From contig JAEWMY010000014.1 in assembly GCA_023393015.1 (NCBI GenBank), positions 1 to 62,709 of the forward strand: 62,709 bases of DNA, written 5' to 3'. A program made the position numbers and the translations under genes. The notes beneath the pieces are model-generated. The model saw nothing but the letters and a program-made list of their open reading frames with translations. It made no database searches and was not told where the DNA came from. The stretch comes from Spirochaetota bacterium. GTDB taxonomy: Bacteria > Spirochaetota > Spirochaetia > Treponematales > Treponemataceae. Of this stretch, positions 42,661 through 52,352 are shown piece after piece (the first letter of the stretch is position 1; each line of letters opens with the position of its first letter).

Positions 42661-44232
42661 TCAGGACCGGCCCTGACGACCCTTCCGCGCGAACCTTCCG
42701 GCGAGCGCCGACAGGAGCGGGTCGCGCGTCGCGGCGAGCAGCGCGATTCCGACCGCGCCGAACACGGCGAGGTTGACGGCGAGCGGTATTCCGTTCGCGG
42801 CGATTCTGTCGAGGTTCGCGAACGGCGCCTTCGCGAACGGCGCGACGCGCGTCATGACCCAGGTGGCGACGAGCGAAAACGCCGCGATCTTGAGCGCGTA
42901 TCGAAACGTCCGCGCGACGAGCGCGCGTACGCGGATCTCCCCCGAACGCGAAAGGAATACGAACAGCAATACCGTGTTGACGGCGCTCGCGACGCTGAGC
43001 GCGAGCGCGATGCCGCCTCCGCGCATCGGCCCGACGAGCAGCAAGGCGAGCGGGATGTTGCACGCGAACGAGCCTATGCCGGCCCATGTCGGCGACCTCG
43101 TGTCCTTGCGCGCGTAGAAGGCGGGCGAGACGATACGGTTGAGCGCGATGAAGTAAAGGCCGCAGACGTGCCAGGTGAATGCCGATAGCGTCAGCGCGAC
43201 CGACTCGTCGGAGAACTCCCTCGTCTTGAAGAGGAGCACGATGAGCGACTCGCCGTTCGCGAGCGAGTAGAAGGTGACCGGTATCGTGATGAGCGCGATC
43301 GTGTTCATCGCGCGCGAGAGAAGGTCGTTGAACGGACCCCAGTCCGCCTTCGCCGCGTGGCTCGAGAGGTCCGGCAGGATCACCGTGCCGATCGACACGG
43401 CGAATATCCCGAGTATGAGTTCCTGGAGCCTGAGCGAGTACTGCAGGCTCGACACCACGCCAGTTCCCGCGTTGCTCGCGAGGATCGACGAGACGAGGTC
43501 GTTAACCTGATAGGCGGCCATGCCGATCACGGTCGGACCGATGAGCGCGAGAACCTTTCGCGTGTCGGGATCCGCGAAGGCGGTCCTCGGGTTGACGAAG
43601 CGGAACCGGAATCCCTTCCTCAACACGAACGGAATCTGGAAGGCGGCTTGCGCCGCGCCTCCCGCGATGACGCCGATCGCCATGGCGCGCGCGGGGTTGC
43701 CGAGGGCCCTCGACAGGAACCAGGTAGATCCGATTACCGCGAGGTTGAAGAGGATCGGCGTGAATCCCGACGGCGAGAATACCCGGACGCCGTTCAGTAT
43801 CCCCTGGAAAAAGGCAGCCACGGAGATGATCGCGAGGTAGGGAAACATGATCCGCGTCAAAAGGACCGTCTCGTCGGCCGACGTCCCGAACAGGGGAACG
43901 ATAAGCGGCGTGAAGGCGATTCCCGCGGCGACCGTTACCGCGGTCGCGAGGGAGACGACCGTGAGCATCGACGAGAGAAAGTCGCGGATGCGCCCGCTCG
44001 AGTCCCGGTCGACGCACGCGCGGAACGTCGGGACGAAGGCGACGGAGATGCTGTTTTCGGCGAAGAGCCTCCTGAGGAGGTTCGGAATGAAGAAGGCGAC
44101 GGTAAACGCGTCGGAGAGGGCGGAGGTTCCGAGGAAGGCCGCCTTCGTCATTTCCCTGACGAGCCCGAGGACGCGCGAGACCAGGGTGAGCAACGAAAGG
44201 CGCGAGCCGCTTTTCACGATTGAGTGAGCCAT
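42661..44232 (-). CDS. murJ: Lipid II flippase MurJ
   Basis: This 523-residue, roughly 14-segment membrane protein flips lipid II for peptidoglycan synthesis. Typical MurJ sequence is visible: SRVLGLVREMTKAAFLGTSALSDAFTVAFFIPNLLRRLFAEN, quoted as SRVLGLVREM and FFIPNLLRRLFAE, and later ISVAFVPTF. The ATG at 44232 gives the usual N-terminus (MAHSIVKSGSRL); a TATCCT lies 6 bp before it, again without Shine-Dalgarno. The gene is single and diverges from the activase gene. Confidence 0.95.
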   Translation of the reverse strand: MAHSIVKSGSRLSLLTLVSRVLGLVREMTKAAFLGTSALSDAFTVAFFIPNLLRRLFAENSISVAFVPTFRACVDRDSSGRIRDFLSSMLTVVSLATAVTVAAGIAFTPLIVPLFGTSADETVLLTRIMFPYLAIISVAAFFQGILNGVRVFSPSGFTPILFNLAVIGSTWFLSRALGNPARAMAIGVIAGGAAQAAFQIPFVLRKGFRFRFVNPRTAFADPDTRKVLALIGPTVIGMAAYQVNDLVSSILASNAGTGVVSSLQYSLRLQELILGIFAVSIGTVILPDLSSHAAKADWGPFNDLLSRAMNTIALITIPVTFYSLANGESLIVLLFKTREFSDESVALTLSAFTWHVCGLYFIALNRIVSPAFYARKDTRSPTWAGIGSFACNIPLALLLVGPMRGGGIALALSVASAVNTVLLFVFLSRSGEIRVRALVARTFRYALKIAAFSLVATWVMTRVAPFAKAPFANLDRIAANGIPLAVNLAVFGAVGIALLAATRDPLLSALAGRFARKGRQGRS

Positions 44233-44292
44233 TGACCGAGGATACCACACCGGAAAGCCGGCGGGAAGGGGCCTCGCCGGGCCCGCGGGCGC

Positions 44293-44321
44293 TTGAAGGA
44301 ACCCCCTTTCTGTGTCACTAT
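44293..44321 (+). promoter_or_regulatory. Putative leaderless promoter of the activase gene
   Basis: TTGAAG (44293-44298), a 17-bp spacer and CACTAT (44316-44321) end 6 bp before the ATG at 44328, so the start codon is the expected transcription start. No Shine-Dalgarno is present; six C-rich bases precede the ATG. Confidence 0.45.
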
Positions 44322-44327
44322 GCCCCC

Positions 44328-47300
44328 ATGACTAGCAACACGATCCTGCGCGTCGGCATTGACGTCGGGTCGACGACCGTCAAGGTGGTCGCCCTCGATC
44401 CCGAAGGGAACATCCTATACAGCAAATACGAGCGGCATCGCGCCGACATACGAAGCACGATAATCTCGGTCGTCGATCAGGCGCTTGACGCCGTCGAGGC
44501 CTGGGCGTCCGAATCCGGTCGCGACTCTCCCCTCATGAGCGTCAAGGTAACCGGATCGGGCGGCCTCGCGGTCTCGCACTGGCTCTCCGTTCCGTTTATC
44601 CAGGAGGTCATCGCCTCCACGACGGCCGTGCGGCGGATGATCCCGCAAACGGACGTCGCCATCGAGCTCGGCGGCGAGGACGCGAAGATCACGTACTTCA
44701 CCGACGGCGTCGAGCAGCGCATGAACGGGACCTGCGCGGGCGGAACCGGCGCCTTCATCGACCAGATGGCGGCCCTTCTCGAGACGGACGCCGACGGGAT
44801 CAACGAACTCGCTCGCGGCGCGACGATGATGTACCCGATAGCGGCGCGTTGCGGCGTGTTCGCGAAGACCGACGTCCAGCCGCTCATCAACGAGGGCGCG
44901 CGTCGCGAGGATATCGCGGCGAGCATCTACCAGGCCGTCGTGAGCCAGACCATCTCGGGACTCGCGTGCGGCAAGCCCATCCGCGGGCACGTCGCCTTTC
45001 TCGGCGGGCCCCTTCACTTCATGGACCAGTTGCGGGTCCGGTTTATCGAAACCCTTAAGCTGAAGGACGACGAGATCATCGTCCCCGAGAACTCCCAGCT
45101 CTTCGTCGCGGCGGGAGCCGCCTGGTCCGCCGACTTGCCCGCGGCCTCCGGCAACCCCGACGAGAATCCCGAAGGCCTTCGCCTCATCTCCGTTCCCGAG
45201 CTCCGCGCGGGACTCAAGACCCTGGTGAACGCCGAGATGCACGAGATACAGCGACTCGAGCCCCTCTTCGCGAACGAACGGGAGCTCGAGCAGTTCCGCG
45301 TGCGCCACGCCTCGGAGATGGCCGCTTCAGCCGATCTCGACACCGCGAAGGGTCCCGTCTTTCTCGGACTCGACGCGGGCTCCACGACGACGAAGGCCGT
45401 TCTCGTCGACGAGCTCGGCCGCATCCTCTGGAGATTCTACGACAACAACGGCGGCAACCCCGTCGATCTCGCCGTGCGCGTGCTCAAGGACCTCTATCGA
45501 AGGCTTCCTTCGAGCGTGCGCATAGTGCGTTCGTGCTCGACAGGCTACGGCGAGGCCCTCTTTCAGGCGGCGCTCGGCGTCGACGCGGGCGAGGTCGAGA
45601 CGATCGCGCATTACCGCGCCGCGGACTTCTTCGTCCCCGGCGTCGAGTTCATCCTCGACATCGGCGGGCAGGACATGAAATGCCTCCGGATGAAAAACGG
45701 GGCGATCACGTCCATCCAGCTCAACGAGGCCTGCTCCTCCGGATGCGGCAGCTTCCTCGACAACTTCGCCCGATCGCTCGGGCTCGACATCGTCTCGTTC
45801 TCCAACAAGGCCCTCCTGGCGCAGAAGCCCGTCGACCTCGGAAGCCGGTGCACCGTCTTCATGAACAGCCGCGTCAAGCAGGCGCAAAAGGAAGGCGCGT
45901 CGGTCGGGGACATCTCCGCGGGTCTCTCGTACTCGGTCATCAAGAACGCCCTCTTCAAGGTAATCAAGCTCCGCGACGCCGCCGCCATCGGAGAGAAGGT
46001 CGTCGTGCAGGGCGGTACCTTCAACAACGACGCCGTGCTTCGCGCCTTCGAGAAGATATCCGGACGCGAGGTATTCAGGCCCGACGTCGCCGGCCTCATG
46101 GGCGCGTACGGCGCGGCCCTCATCGCGCTCGACCAGTGGAAGAGCGCGGGCGCTCCCCCCGACGCGCGCACTGGACTCGCGACTCCCGAACAGCTCGAGA
46201 GCTTCGCCGTCGAGCTCGAGCTCAGGCGGTGCGGCAAGTGCTCGAACAATTGCCTCCTTACCATCAACACCTTTACCGCGGGAGTGGCGACCTCGGGTCC
46301 CGTCGAGCAAATGGTCGCCCCGCCGCGCCGCTTCATCACGGGAAACCGCTGCGAGCGCGGGCTCGAGATCGACCTTACCGTGAAGCCGGTCGTTGGCGAC
46401 GTGAACCACGCGTCGAATCTCGGCGCGACCTCGATCCCGGAGGATCACGACGAGCACCTCGGCAGGGCGAAGCCCGAGAAGGCGCCCGTGCCGAACCTCT
46501 TTGACTGGAAGTACAAGCGCCTCTTCAGGTACAAGCCCCTTTCGGCCGACTCCGCGCCGCGCGGCGACGTGGGCATCCCCCGCGTCCTCAACATGTACGA
46601 GAACTACCCGTTCTGGTTCACCTTCTTCACCAAGCTCGGCTTCCGCGTCAGGCTCTCGCCGCGCTCGAGCCGCCACATCTACGAGCAGGGTCTCGAGTCG
46701 ATTCCCTCCGAGTCGGTATGCTATCCCGGGAAGATCAGCCACGGTCACGTCGAGGCCCTTATCAAGGCCGGCGTCAAGTTCATCTTCTACCCGTGCGCGC
46801 CCTACGAGCGCGTCGAGGACCCAGGCGTCGGCAACCACTATAACTGCCCGATCGTCACGAGCTATCCCGAGGTTCTTCGCAACAACATGGACCGTCTCCG
46901 CCAGGACGGCGGCATCACGTACCTCGATCCCTTCCTGCCGATAGACGACGAGAAGCGGCTCGCCGAGCGCCTCTTCGAGGAGCTGAAGGACCACGTCGAC
47001 GCGAGCGCGGCGGAAATCCGCGACGCCGTCCGTGCGGGCTGGCTCGAGCAGGAGGCCTTCCGCGACGAGACCGAGCGCAAGGGCGAGGAGGCGATAGCCG
47101 AGATACGGGAGCGCGGGCTCAAGGGCGTCGTGCTCGCCGGGCGTCCCTATCACCTCGACCCCGAGATCAACCACGGCATCCCCGAGCTTCTCACCGGACT
47201 CGGGCTCGCGGTCCTTACCGAGGACTCGGTCGCGCACCTCGCGTCGATCGAGCGGCCGCTCCGTATCGTCGACCAATGGACCTACCACAACCGGCTCTAC

Positions 47301-48893
47301 CGGGCCGCCCAGTACGTCACGACCGACCGCAGTCTCGAGCTCGTCCAGCTGACGAGTTTCGGCTGCGGCCTCGACGCCGTCACCTCGGATCAGGTCCAGG
47401 AGATCCTCGAGGCGAAGGGACGGATGTACACCCTCGTCAAGATCGACGAGGGATCGAACCTCGGCGCCGTGCGCATCCGCATGCGGAGCCTCATCGCGGC
47501 CGTGCGCGAGCGCGACCGTAACGAGACGAGGGCGAAGATGGGCCCGTCGAGCCATCGCCGGGTTATCTTCACCAAGGACATGAAGAAGCGCTTCACCATC
47601 CTCGCGCCGCAGATGTCGCCGATCCACTTCAGGTTGCTGCAGCACGCCTTCGAGTATTCCGGCTTCGATTTCGTCATCCTTCCGGACGTCGACACGAAGG
47701 CCGTCGACATCGGCCTGCAGTACGTCAACAACGACGCGTGCTATCCGTCGATAATCGTGGCGGGCCAGATGATCTCGGCCCTCAAGTCGGGTCAGTACGA
47801 CCTCGACCGGGTGGCCCTGCTCATATCGCAAACCGGCGGCGGCTGCCGCGCGACCAACTATATCGGCTTCATCCGGCGCGCCCTCTCGGATATCGGCTGG
47901 GGCCACATACCGGTCATATCCCTTTCGGCGCAGGGCATGGAGAAGAATCCCGGTTTCGCCGTCTCTCCCGCGCTCCTCCACCGCGCGATGATGTCCATCA
48001 TGATCGGCGACCTTTTGATGCGCGTGCTCTACCGTACGCGGCCCTACGAGGCCGTGCCGGGCTCGGCGAACGGGCTCTACGAGAAATTCAACGCGCGCGG
48101 CGTCGTCCAGCTCAGGAGCCTTTCGATGCGCGGCTACAACCGCCTCGTCAGGGACATCGTGCGCGAGTTCGACGCCCTCCCGCTCCGCAACGTGAAAAAG
48201 CCCCGCGTCGGCGTCGTCGGCGAGATCCTGGTGAAGTTCCATCCGACCGCGAACAACGACATCTTCGGGACGATCGAGCGCGAGGGCGCCGAGTGCGTCG
48301 TGCCCGATCTCGCGGACTTCCTCTTCTATTCGTTCTCGAACGGCGTCTACAAGCACAAGAAGCTCGCCTTCCCGAAGTCCTCGGAGCGGAACGCCAGGAT
48401 CTTCGTGTGGCTCCTCGAGCGGTACCGCACCGAGATCAAGCGCTCGCTCCGGAAGAGCCGGCGGTTCACGCCCCCCGAGTCGATCTTCAAGCTCCAGGAG
48501 GGCGTCGACGACATCGTCCAGCTCGGCAACATGACCGGCGAGGGCTGGTTCCTCACGGCCGAGATGGTCGAGCTCATCCATACCGGCGTGCCGAGCATCG
48601 CCTGCGTGCAGCCGTTCGCCTGCCTGCCGAACCACGTGACGGGAAAGGGGATGATCAAGGAGCTCAGGCGCCGCTTCCCCGAGTCGAACATCGCGGCGAT
48701 CGACTACGATCCGGGCGCGAGCGAGGTCAACCAGCTCAACCGGCTCAAGCTCCTGCTCGCGAACGCTCCCGTCGGGGCGCATCCGGACGACACGAAAAAA
48801 GGCCCCCGCGACGGGTCATTGACCGGGAGGAACGGCGCGCGGCGTGCTGAGCGCGTCGCGGTCAAGGACGCGGCCGAACGTGCCGATAGTTAA
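44328..48893 (+). CDS. Giant double acyl-CoA dehydratase activase-related protein
   Basis: This 1521-residue protein fuses two BadF/HgdC-type ASKHA ATPase domains with 2-hydroxyacyl-CoA dehydratase-like regions. Domain 1 (about residues 8-270) has GIDVGSTTVKVV and cluster ligands Cys136 and Cys175. Domain 2 (about 345-600) has LGLDAGSTTTKAVLVD with Cys469 and Cys508. Both pairs are 39 residues apart, as in HgdC, where they bridge a 4Fe-4S cluster. A Cys-rich linker (CGKCSNNCLL, NRCERG) and a DUF2229/dehydratase-like C-terminal half follow. It likely drives ATP-dependent electron injection, but the electron acceptor is unknown. The next gene starts 6 bp later. Confidence 0.9.
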   Translation: MTSNTILRVGIDVGSTTVKVVALDPEGNILYSKYERHRADIRSTIISVVDQALDAVEAWASESGRDSPLMSVKVTGSGGLAVSHWLSVPFIQEVIASTTAVRRMIPQTDVAIELGGEDAKITYFTDGVEQRMNGTCAGGTGAFIDQMAALLETDADGINELARGATMMYPIAARCGVFAKTDVQPLINEGARREDIAASIYQAVVSQTISGLACGKPIRGHVAFLGGPLHFMDQLRVRFIETLKLKDDEIIVPENSQLFVAAGAAWSADLPAASGNPDENPEGLRLISVPELRAGLKTLVNAEMHEIQRLEPLFANERELEQFRVRHASEMAASADLDTAKGPVFLGLDAGSTTTKAVLVDELGRILWRFYDNNGGNPVDLAVRVLKDLYRRLPSSVRIVRSCSTGYGEALFQAALGVDAGEVETIAHYRAADFFVPGVEFILDIGGQDMKCLRMKNGAITSIQLNEACSSGCGSFLDNFARSLGLDIVSFSNKALLAQKPVDLGSRCTVFMNSRVKQAQKEGASVGDISAGLSYSVIKNALFKVIKLRDAAAIGEKVVVQGGTFNNDAVLRAFEKISGREVFRPDVAGLMGAYGAALIALDQWKSAGAPPDARTGLATPEQLESFAVELELRRCGKCSNNCLLTINTFTAGVATSGPVEQMVAPPRRFITGNRCERGLEIDLTVKPVVGDVNHASNLGATSIPEDHDEHLGRAKPEKAPVPNLFDWKYKRLFRYKPLSADSAPRGDVGIPRVLNMYENYPFWFTFFTKLGFRVRLSPRSSRHIYEQGLESIPSESVCYPGKISHGHVEALIKAGVKFIFYPCAPYERVEDPGVGNHYNCPIVTSYPEVLRNNMDRLRQDGGITYLDPFLPIDDEKRLAERLFEELKDHVDASAAEIRDAVRAGWLEQEAFRDETERKGEEAIAEIRERGLKGVVLAGRPYHLDPEINHGIPELLTGLGLAVLTEDSVAHLASIERPLRIVDQWTYHNRLYRAAQYVTTDRSLELVQLTSFGCGLDAVTSDQVQEILEAKGRMYTLVKIDEGSNLGAVRIRMRSLIAAVRERDRNETRAKMGPSSHRRVIFTKDMKKRFTILAPQMSPIHFRLLQHAFEYSGFDFVILPDVDTKAVDIGLQYVNNDACYPSIIVAGQMISALKSGQYDLDRVALLISQTGGGCRATNYIGFIRRALSDIGWGHIPVISLSAQGMEKNPGFAVSPALLHRAMMSIMIGDLLMRVLYRTRPYEAVPGSANGLYEKFNARGVVQLRSLSMRGYNRLVRDIVREFDALPLRNVKKPRVGVVGEILVKFHPTANNDIFGTIEREGAECVVPDLADFLFYSFSNGVYKHKKLAFPKSSERNARIFVWLLERYRTEIKRSLRKSRRFTPPESIFKLQEGVDDIVQLGNMTGEGWFLTAEMVELIHTGVPSIACVQPFACLPNHVTGKGMIKELRRRFPESNIAAIDYDPGASEVNQLNRLKLLLANAPVGAHPDDTKKGPRDGSLTGRNGARRAERVAVKDAAERADS

Positions 48894-48899
48894 GGTGGA

Positions 48900-50327
48900 A
48901 TGACTTTGAAACCGGCATCGACCAAGACCGCACCTCCCGTTCACGCCCGCACCTGCGGCCGTCGCGGCGTCCGGTTCGCGGGCGTCCTGTGTGTCCTCCT
49001 CCTCCTCGCGCGGGGCGAACCCGCGTTCGCGGTCGATGCCGGCTTTCTTCGGGACTTTCCCGAGTCCGGCGAGGTTCGCGCCCTCGTCTTCGACGAGTGG
49101 CTCTCCGAGGAGCTGTCCCGCGTCCTCCTGCTCCGCCCGAGGACCCTGACCGACCGCTTCGGCAATTCCTTTACCGTGCGGAACGAAAAAAGCCGGGACG
49201 GCGCCTTCTTGCGGATTATCGTCGGCCCCGTCGAGTCGGCCGACGCGCTCCCCTCCGGACGGCGGACTGACGGCGGCGTCCGCGGAACCTGGGTGCTTTC
49301 GCGCCGCATATCCGACGGCATGCCGGCATCCATCAGCGTATATCCCGTCGACAACCCGAACGTCGTCGTTACCCTCGTCCCGGACGGGGCCTCCCCCGAG
49401 TCGGGGCGTTCGCGCCTTTCGCTCGAAACGTGGGGCAGGACCGTCCGTTCGGGCGTTCCGGTCGGCCTTCCCCTCGTCAAGCTCTATACCATGGACGTTG
49501 CCTCCGTCGTCTCGATGACGCGCGCGACGGTGCCCTGGACCGCCCTCTCTCCCGATCCCTGGAGGTATGTCGATCTTTCCCGCATGGTCGAGACGATTCG
49601 CGCGGAAATCGGCTCGCTCGTCTACCTCGAGGACGGGGCCTTCGACGAACGCGGGCGTCCCGTGTACATCGGCGACGGACGCGCCCAGCGGGAGGAAGAG
49701 GTCCTCGCCGCCGCCCTCGGCAAACGGGACGTCTCGGGTATCGCGGGCGGCGTCAACTGTTCCGGTTTCGCGAAGTGGATAATCGACGGGATGATCCGGC
49801 CCGTAACCGGCTCCGGCGTCAAGATCGCCGCGCTCAAGGGACCCACCTCCTTTCCCGATACCCGCTTTACCGAGTCGTACCGGGAGAGCCGGGACCTGTT
49901 TTTCGCCCTCGACTGGACGCGGCACCTCGCGAGCGCCGCCTTGAGCCTCGCGTCCTGGAGTACCGTGCGTCCCGACACCTCCGGAGTCGACGTGAAACTC
50001 GAGCCGTTTTCCGGTCTTCACGGCCACGAGAGGAACGTCGGCTATCGCGTTACGGACGCCCTGCCGCTGTTGCATTGGCTCGCCCTCGTCGAGCCGGGCC
50101 ATTTCTACCTCGGAGCGGTAAGCCGCGAGGTAGGGGAACCTTCCTTGAGAACCTATCATCACGTGGCGGTATTCATGCCCTATTTCGACGCCGAGGGGCG
50201 TTTTTCCTGCGTCGTTTTCGAAAACGCCGAGGAAACCTCGATTTCTGCCTTTACCGCCGCGAACGCCGATGCCTGGGTGCATCTCGTCCGCGTACGGGCG
50301 CCGGAGTCGGGACGGTTCGCCCCGTAA
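48900..50327 (+). CDS. Exported papain-like (NlpC/P60-type) protein
   Basis: This 475-residue protein has a signal peptide (cleavage near AFAVDA, residue 45). The C-terminal part shows a papain-fold active-site pattern: Cys287 in GGVNCSGFAKW and His420/His421 in RTYHHVAVFMPYFD, as in NlpC/P60 peptidoglycan peptidases. The N-terminal half is beta-rich and unassigned. A cell-wall or lipid amidase role is likely but family assignment is tentative. It begins 6 bp after the activase gene with AAGGTGG, so the two are probably cotranscribed although functionally unlike. Confidence 0.7.
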   Translation: MTLKPASTKTAPPVHARTCGRRGVRFAGVLCVLLLLARGEPAFAVDAGFLRDFPESGEVRALVFDEWLSEELSRVLLLRPRTLTDRFGNSFTVRNEKSRDGAFLRIIVGPVESADALPSGRRTDGGVRGTWVLSRRISDGMPASISVYPVDNPNVVVTLVPDGASPESGRSRLSLETWGRTVRSGVPVGLPLVKLYTMDVASVVSMTRATVPWTALSPDPWRYVDLSRMVETIRAEIGSLVYLEDGAFDERGRPVYIGDGRAQREEEVLAAALGKRDVSGIAGGVNCSGFAKWIIDGMIRPVTGSGVKIAALKGPTSFPDTRFTESYRESRDLFFALDWTRHLASAALSLASWSTVRPDTSGVDVKLEPFSGLHGHERNVGYRVTDALPLLHWLALVEPGHFYLGAVSREVGEPSLRTYHHVAVFMPYFDAEGRFSCVVFENAEETSISAFTAANADAWVHLVRVRAPESGRFAP

Positions 50328-50385
50328 CGCGAAAAACTGTTACCATTACCCGAACCAGTCATTTAACTACTCAAGGAAACCGGTA

Positions 50386-52341
50386 ATGTCACACCATCGC
50401 GCGAATTTGACCGTTATTTTCCTCATCGTCGCCTTGTCATGGCTTCCTTCGGGCCTTTCGGCGCAGGAGAGTCCGCGGGACACCCTCGAGCGCGCCCGCG
50501 CGGCCGGGAGCCCCGCCGAGGCGATACGGCTTCTCGAAGCGGGACTTCCCGCTTCCGGGGGGCTGAAACCGTATTATATCGTCGAACTCGCCCGGTCGAC
50601 CGGACTCGCGGGGGATTGGGGAAAAAGCCTTTCCTGGAGCGATCGGGCCGGAACCGTGCCCGAACCCCTCGCGGATCGCCACGTCTGGTGGCGCGGTCAG
50701 GCCCTCGAGCGACTGGGCCGGACGGGCGAGGCCCTGTCGGCCTACCGCGCCAGAATCGCCTCGGGACGCGCCGCCGATCCGGACCTCTACCGGGCGTATT
50801 TCCGTATAGCCGATTCCGACGCGGGGTCGACCCTCGCGACCATGGAAAAGCGCCTTCCCCTCGACGCCGAAACCGCCTATCTCGCAGGCCTGTGCGCCGT
50901 GCGTTCGGGCGAGTGGGTCGTTTCCGAACGCGCGTTTTCGGTATTCCTGCGGGAATCCGGGAAGACGGGCGCCGCCGCTGACCGTGCCGCTGACCGCGCT
51001 GCTGACCGCGCTCCGGCCGCTAAGGCATCCGCGGATTATGTCGCATGGGCCTCGTTCTATCGGGCATGGAGTCTCTATAGACTGTCCCGCTGGAAGGAGG
51101 CGATACCGGCCTTTTCGGCCTATCTCGATTCATGGCCAACGCACGAGCGATCATGGCAGGCGGCGGGCGCCGCCGCCCTCGCCTCGATGCAGTCGGACGG
51201 GGCGGCCCTGCCCTTCGCCGAACGGGCCGTCACCCTCGCGCCGGGTAATCATGAGAAGGCCGAGTCCCTCATACTCCTCGCCAGCATACGGATGGATTCC
51301 GGCGATCTCGCGGCCGCCGAGCGGACCCTCCTCGGGGTAGCCGACGGCTCGGCCACGAAGGGGGAAACCCCCGCTTCTCCTCGCGCCCTCTTCATGCTCG
51401 GAGAGGTTGCCTTCCGGCGCAAGGACAGCGAGGCCGCCGAGGCGCGGTGGAGGGAGCTGTTGTCGCGGTATCCCCGCGATCCCCTCGCCGAGGAGGCCGT
51501 GTACCGCTCCGCCGAGCAATGGTACGTGCTGGGCGACTGGAAACGGTCGGCGGGCCTCTTTACCCGGTACCGCGAGCTCTGGAACGGCGGACGTTTCGCT
51601 CCCGCCGTTCTCGCCTCGGGCGGGGAGGCGCTGTATCGTTCCGGCGCGAAGGATCTCGCCATCCTCTGGTGGGAGGAATTCCTCGGGAAACACCGCGATT
51701 CGCCCGCGTATCCCCGCGTGATGTCGAATCTCCTTCACGCCTATCGCGATCGGGGCGAGTACGCAGAGGCGCGGAAACTCGCCCGCGAGTACCGTTCCCG
51801 GTATCCCGACGAAGCCGACCTTGACGGGATCGACGGCGAGATCGCCCGACTCGACAGGCTCGAGCGAGGGGATTCGGCCGGTGCCTCGGCGCTCGCCGCG
51901 GAATACGAGCGGTCGGGCAAGTCGGGCACGCCAGCCGGCCGCGAACGCGGTCTCGCGCTCGCCCGCGAGTATCTCGCCGATTACGGAAAGCGCGCCGAGG
52001 CGCGCGTAGTCCTCCTCGAGGTCGTCGCGAAGGCGCCTTCGTCCGCCGCCCGCGTCTCGCGCGCCGAGCGGATCGTCTTCGCCTCGGCCTACGCCCTGCT
52101 CGCCGAGTCCTACCGCGGGGAAGGGGAGTACCGGCCCGCCGCGAAGTCCTTCCTCTCCGCCGGGACCTATTTTTCCCCGATCGACGGGGAACGCGCGGCG
52201 GAATCGCTGTACGGCGCGACGGATTGCTTTTTGCAAACCGGGCTTCGGGGCGACGCCGAAAAAACGATGGAAACCCTCGAATCGACCTGGCCCGATTCAG
52301 TCTGGACGAGGCGGGCGAGGATGCTTATAACCGCCCACTGA
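50386..52341 (+). CDS. Exported TPR protein of the TonB-type operon
   Basis: This 651-residue protein has a signal peptide ending SGLSAQ (about residue 25) with no lipobox cysteine. The mature part is a superhelix of degenerate tetratricopeptide repeats (for example ARALFMLGEVAFRRKDSEAAEARWRELL, read as ALFMLGEVAFRRKDSEAA). An in-frame 12-bp repeat at 50974-51009 adds a RAAD linker. The ATG at 50386 has AAGGAAA upstream. It is 11 bp before the barrel-like protein gene and heads a run continuing into exbB, exbD and a TonB-like gene, so it probably assembles with them in the periplasm. Confidence 0.8.
   Translation: MSHHRANLTVIFLIVALSWLPSGLSAQESPRDTLERARAAGSPAEAIRLLEAGLPASGGLKPYYIVELARSTGLAGDWGKSLSWSDRAGTVPEPLADRHVWWRGQALERLGRTGEALSAYRARIASGRAADPDLYRAYFRIADSDAGSTLATMEKRLPLDAETAYLAGLCAVRSGEWVVSERAFSVFLRESGKTGAAADRAADRAADRAPAAKASADYVAWASFYRAWSLYRLSRWKEAIPAFSAYLDSWPTHERSWQAAGAAALASMQSDGAALPFAERAVTLAPGNHEKAESLILLASIRMDSGDLAAAERTLLGVADGSATKGETPASPRALFMLGEVAFRRKDSEAAEARWRELLSRYPRDPLAEEAVYRSAEQWYVLGDWKRSAGLFTRYRELWNGGRFAPAVLASGGEALYRSGAKDLAILWWEEFLGKHRDSPAYPRVMSNLLHAYRDRGEYAEARKLAREYRSRYPDEADLDGIDGEIARLDRLERGDSAGASALAAEYERSGKSGTPAGRERGLALAREYLADYGKRAEARVVLLEVVAKAPSSAARVSRAERIVFASAYALLAESYRGEGEYRPAAKSFLSAGTYFSPIDGERAAESLYGATDCFLQTGLRGDAEKTMETLESTWPDSVWTRRARMLITAH
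50974..51009 (+). repeat. 12-bp tandem repeats in the exported TPR gene
   Basis: Three copies of a GCYGCTGACCGY unit keep frame and encode repeated Ala-Ala-Asp-Arg in a linker between TPR units. Confidence 0.85.
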
Positions 52342-52352
52342 TGGAGGTACCG

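Noticed and set aside
45327..48782. A 1151-codon open frame antisense to the activase gene, and similar long antisense frames at 2169-4292, 4320-6566, 16147-18270 and 56887-60039
   Set aside because: They mirror strongly recognisable genes, have Arg/Asp/Glu/Val-biased low-quality composition and no motifs. Long antisense frames are expected in GC-rich DNA.
44328..48893. Two separate activase genes wrongly joined by a missed stop
   Set aside because: The frame is continuous, codon use is uniform and large fused activase proteins of this length are a known class.
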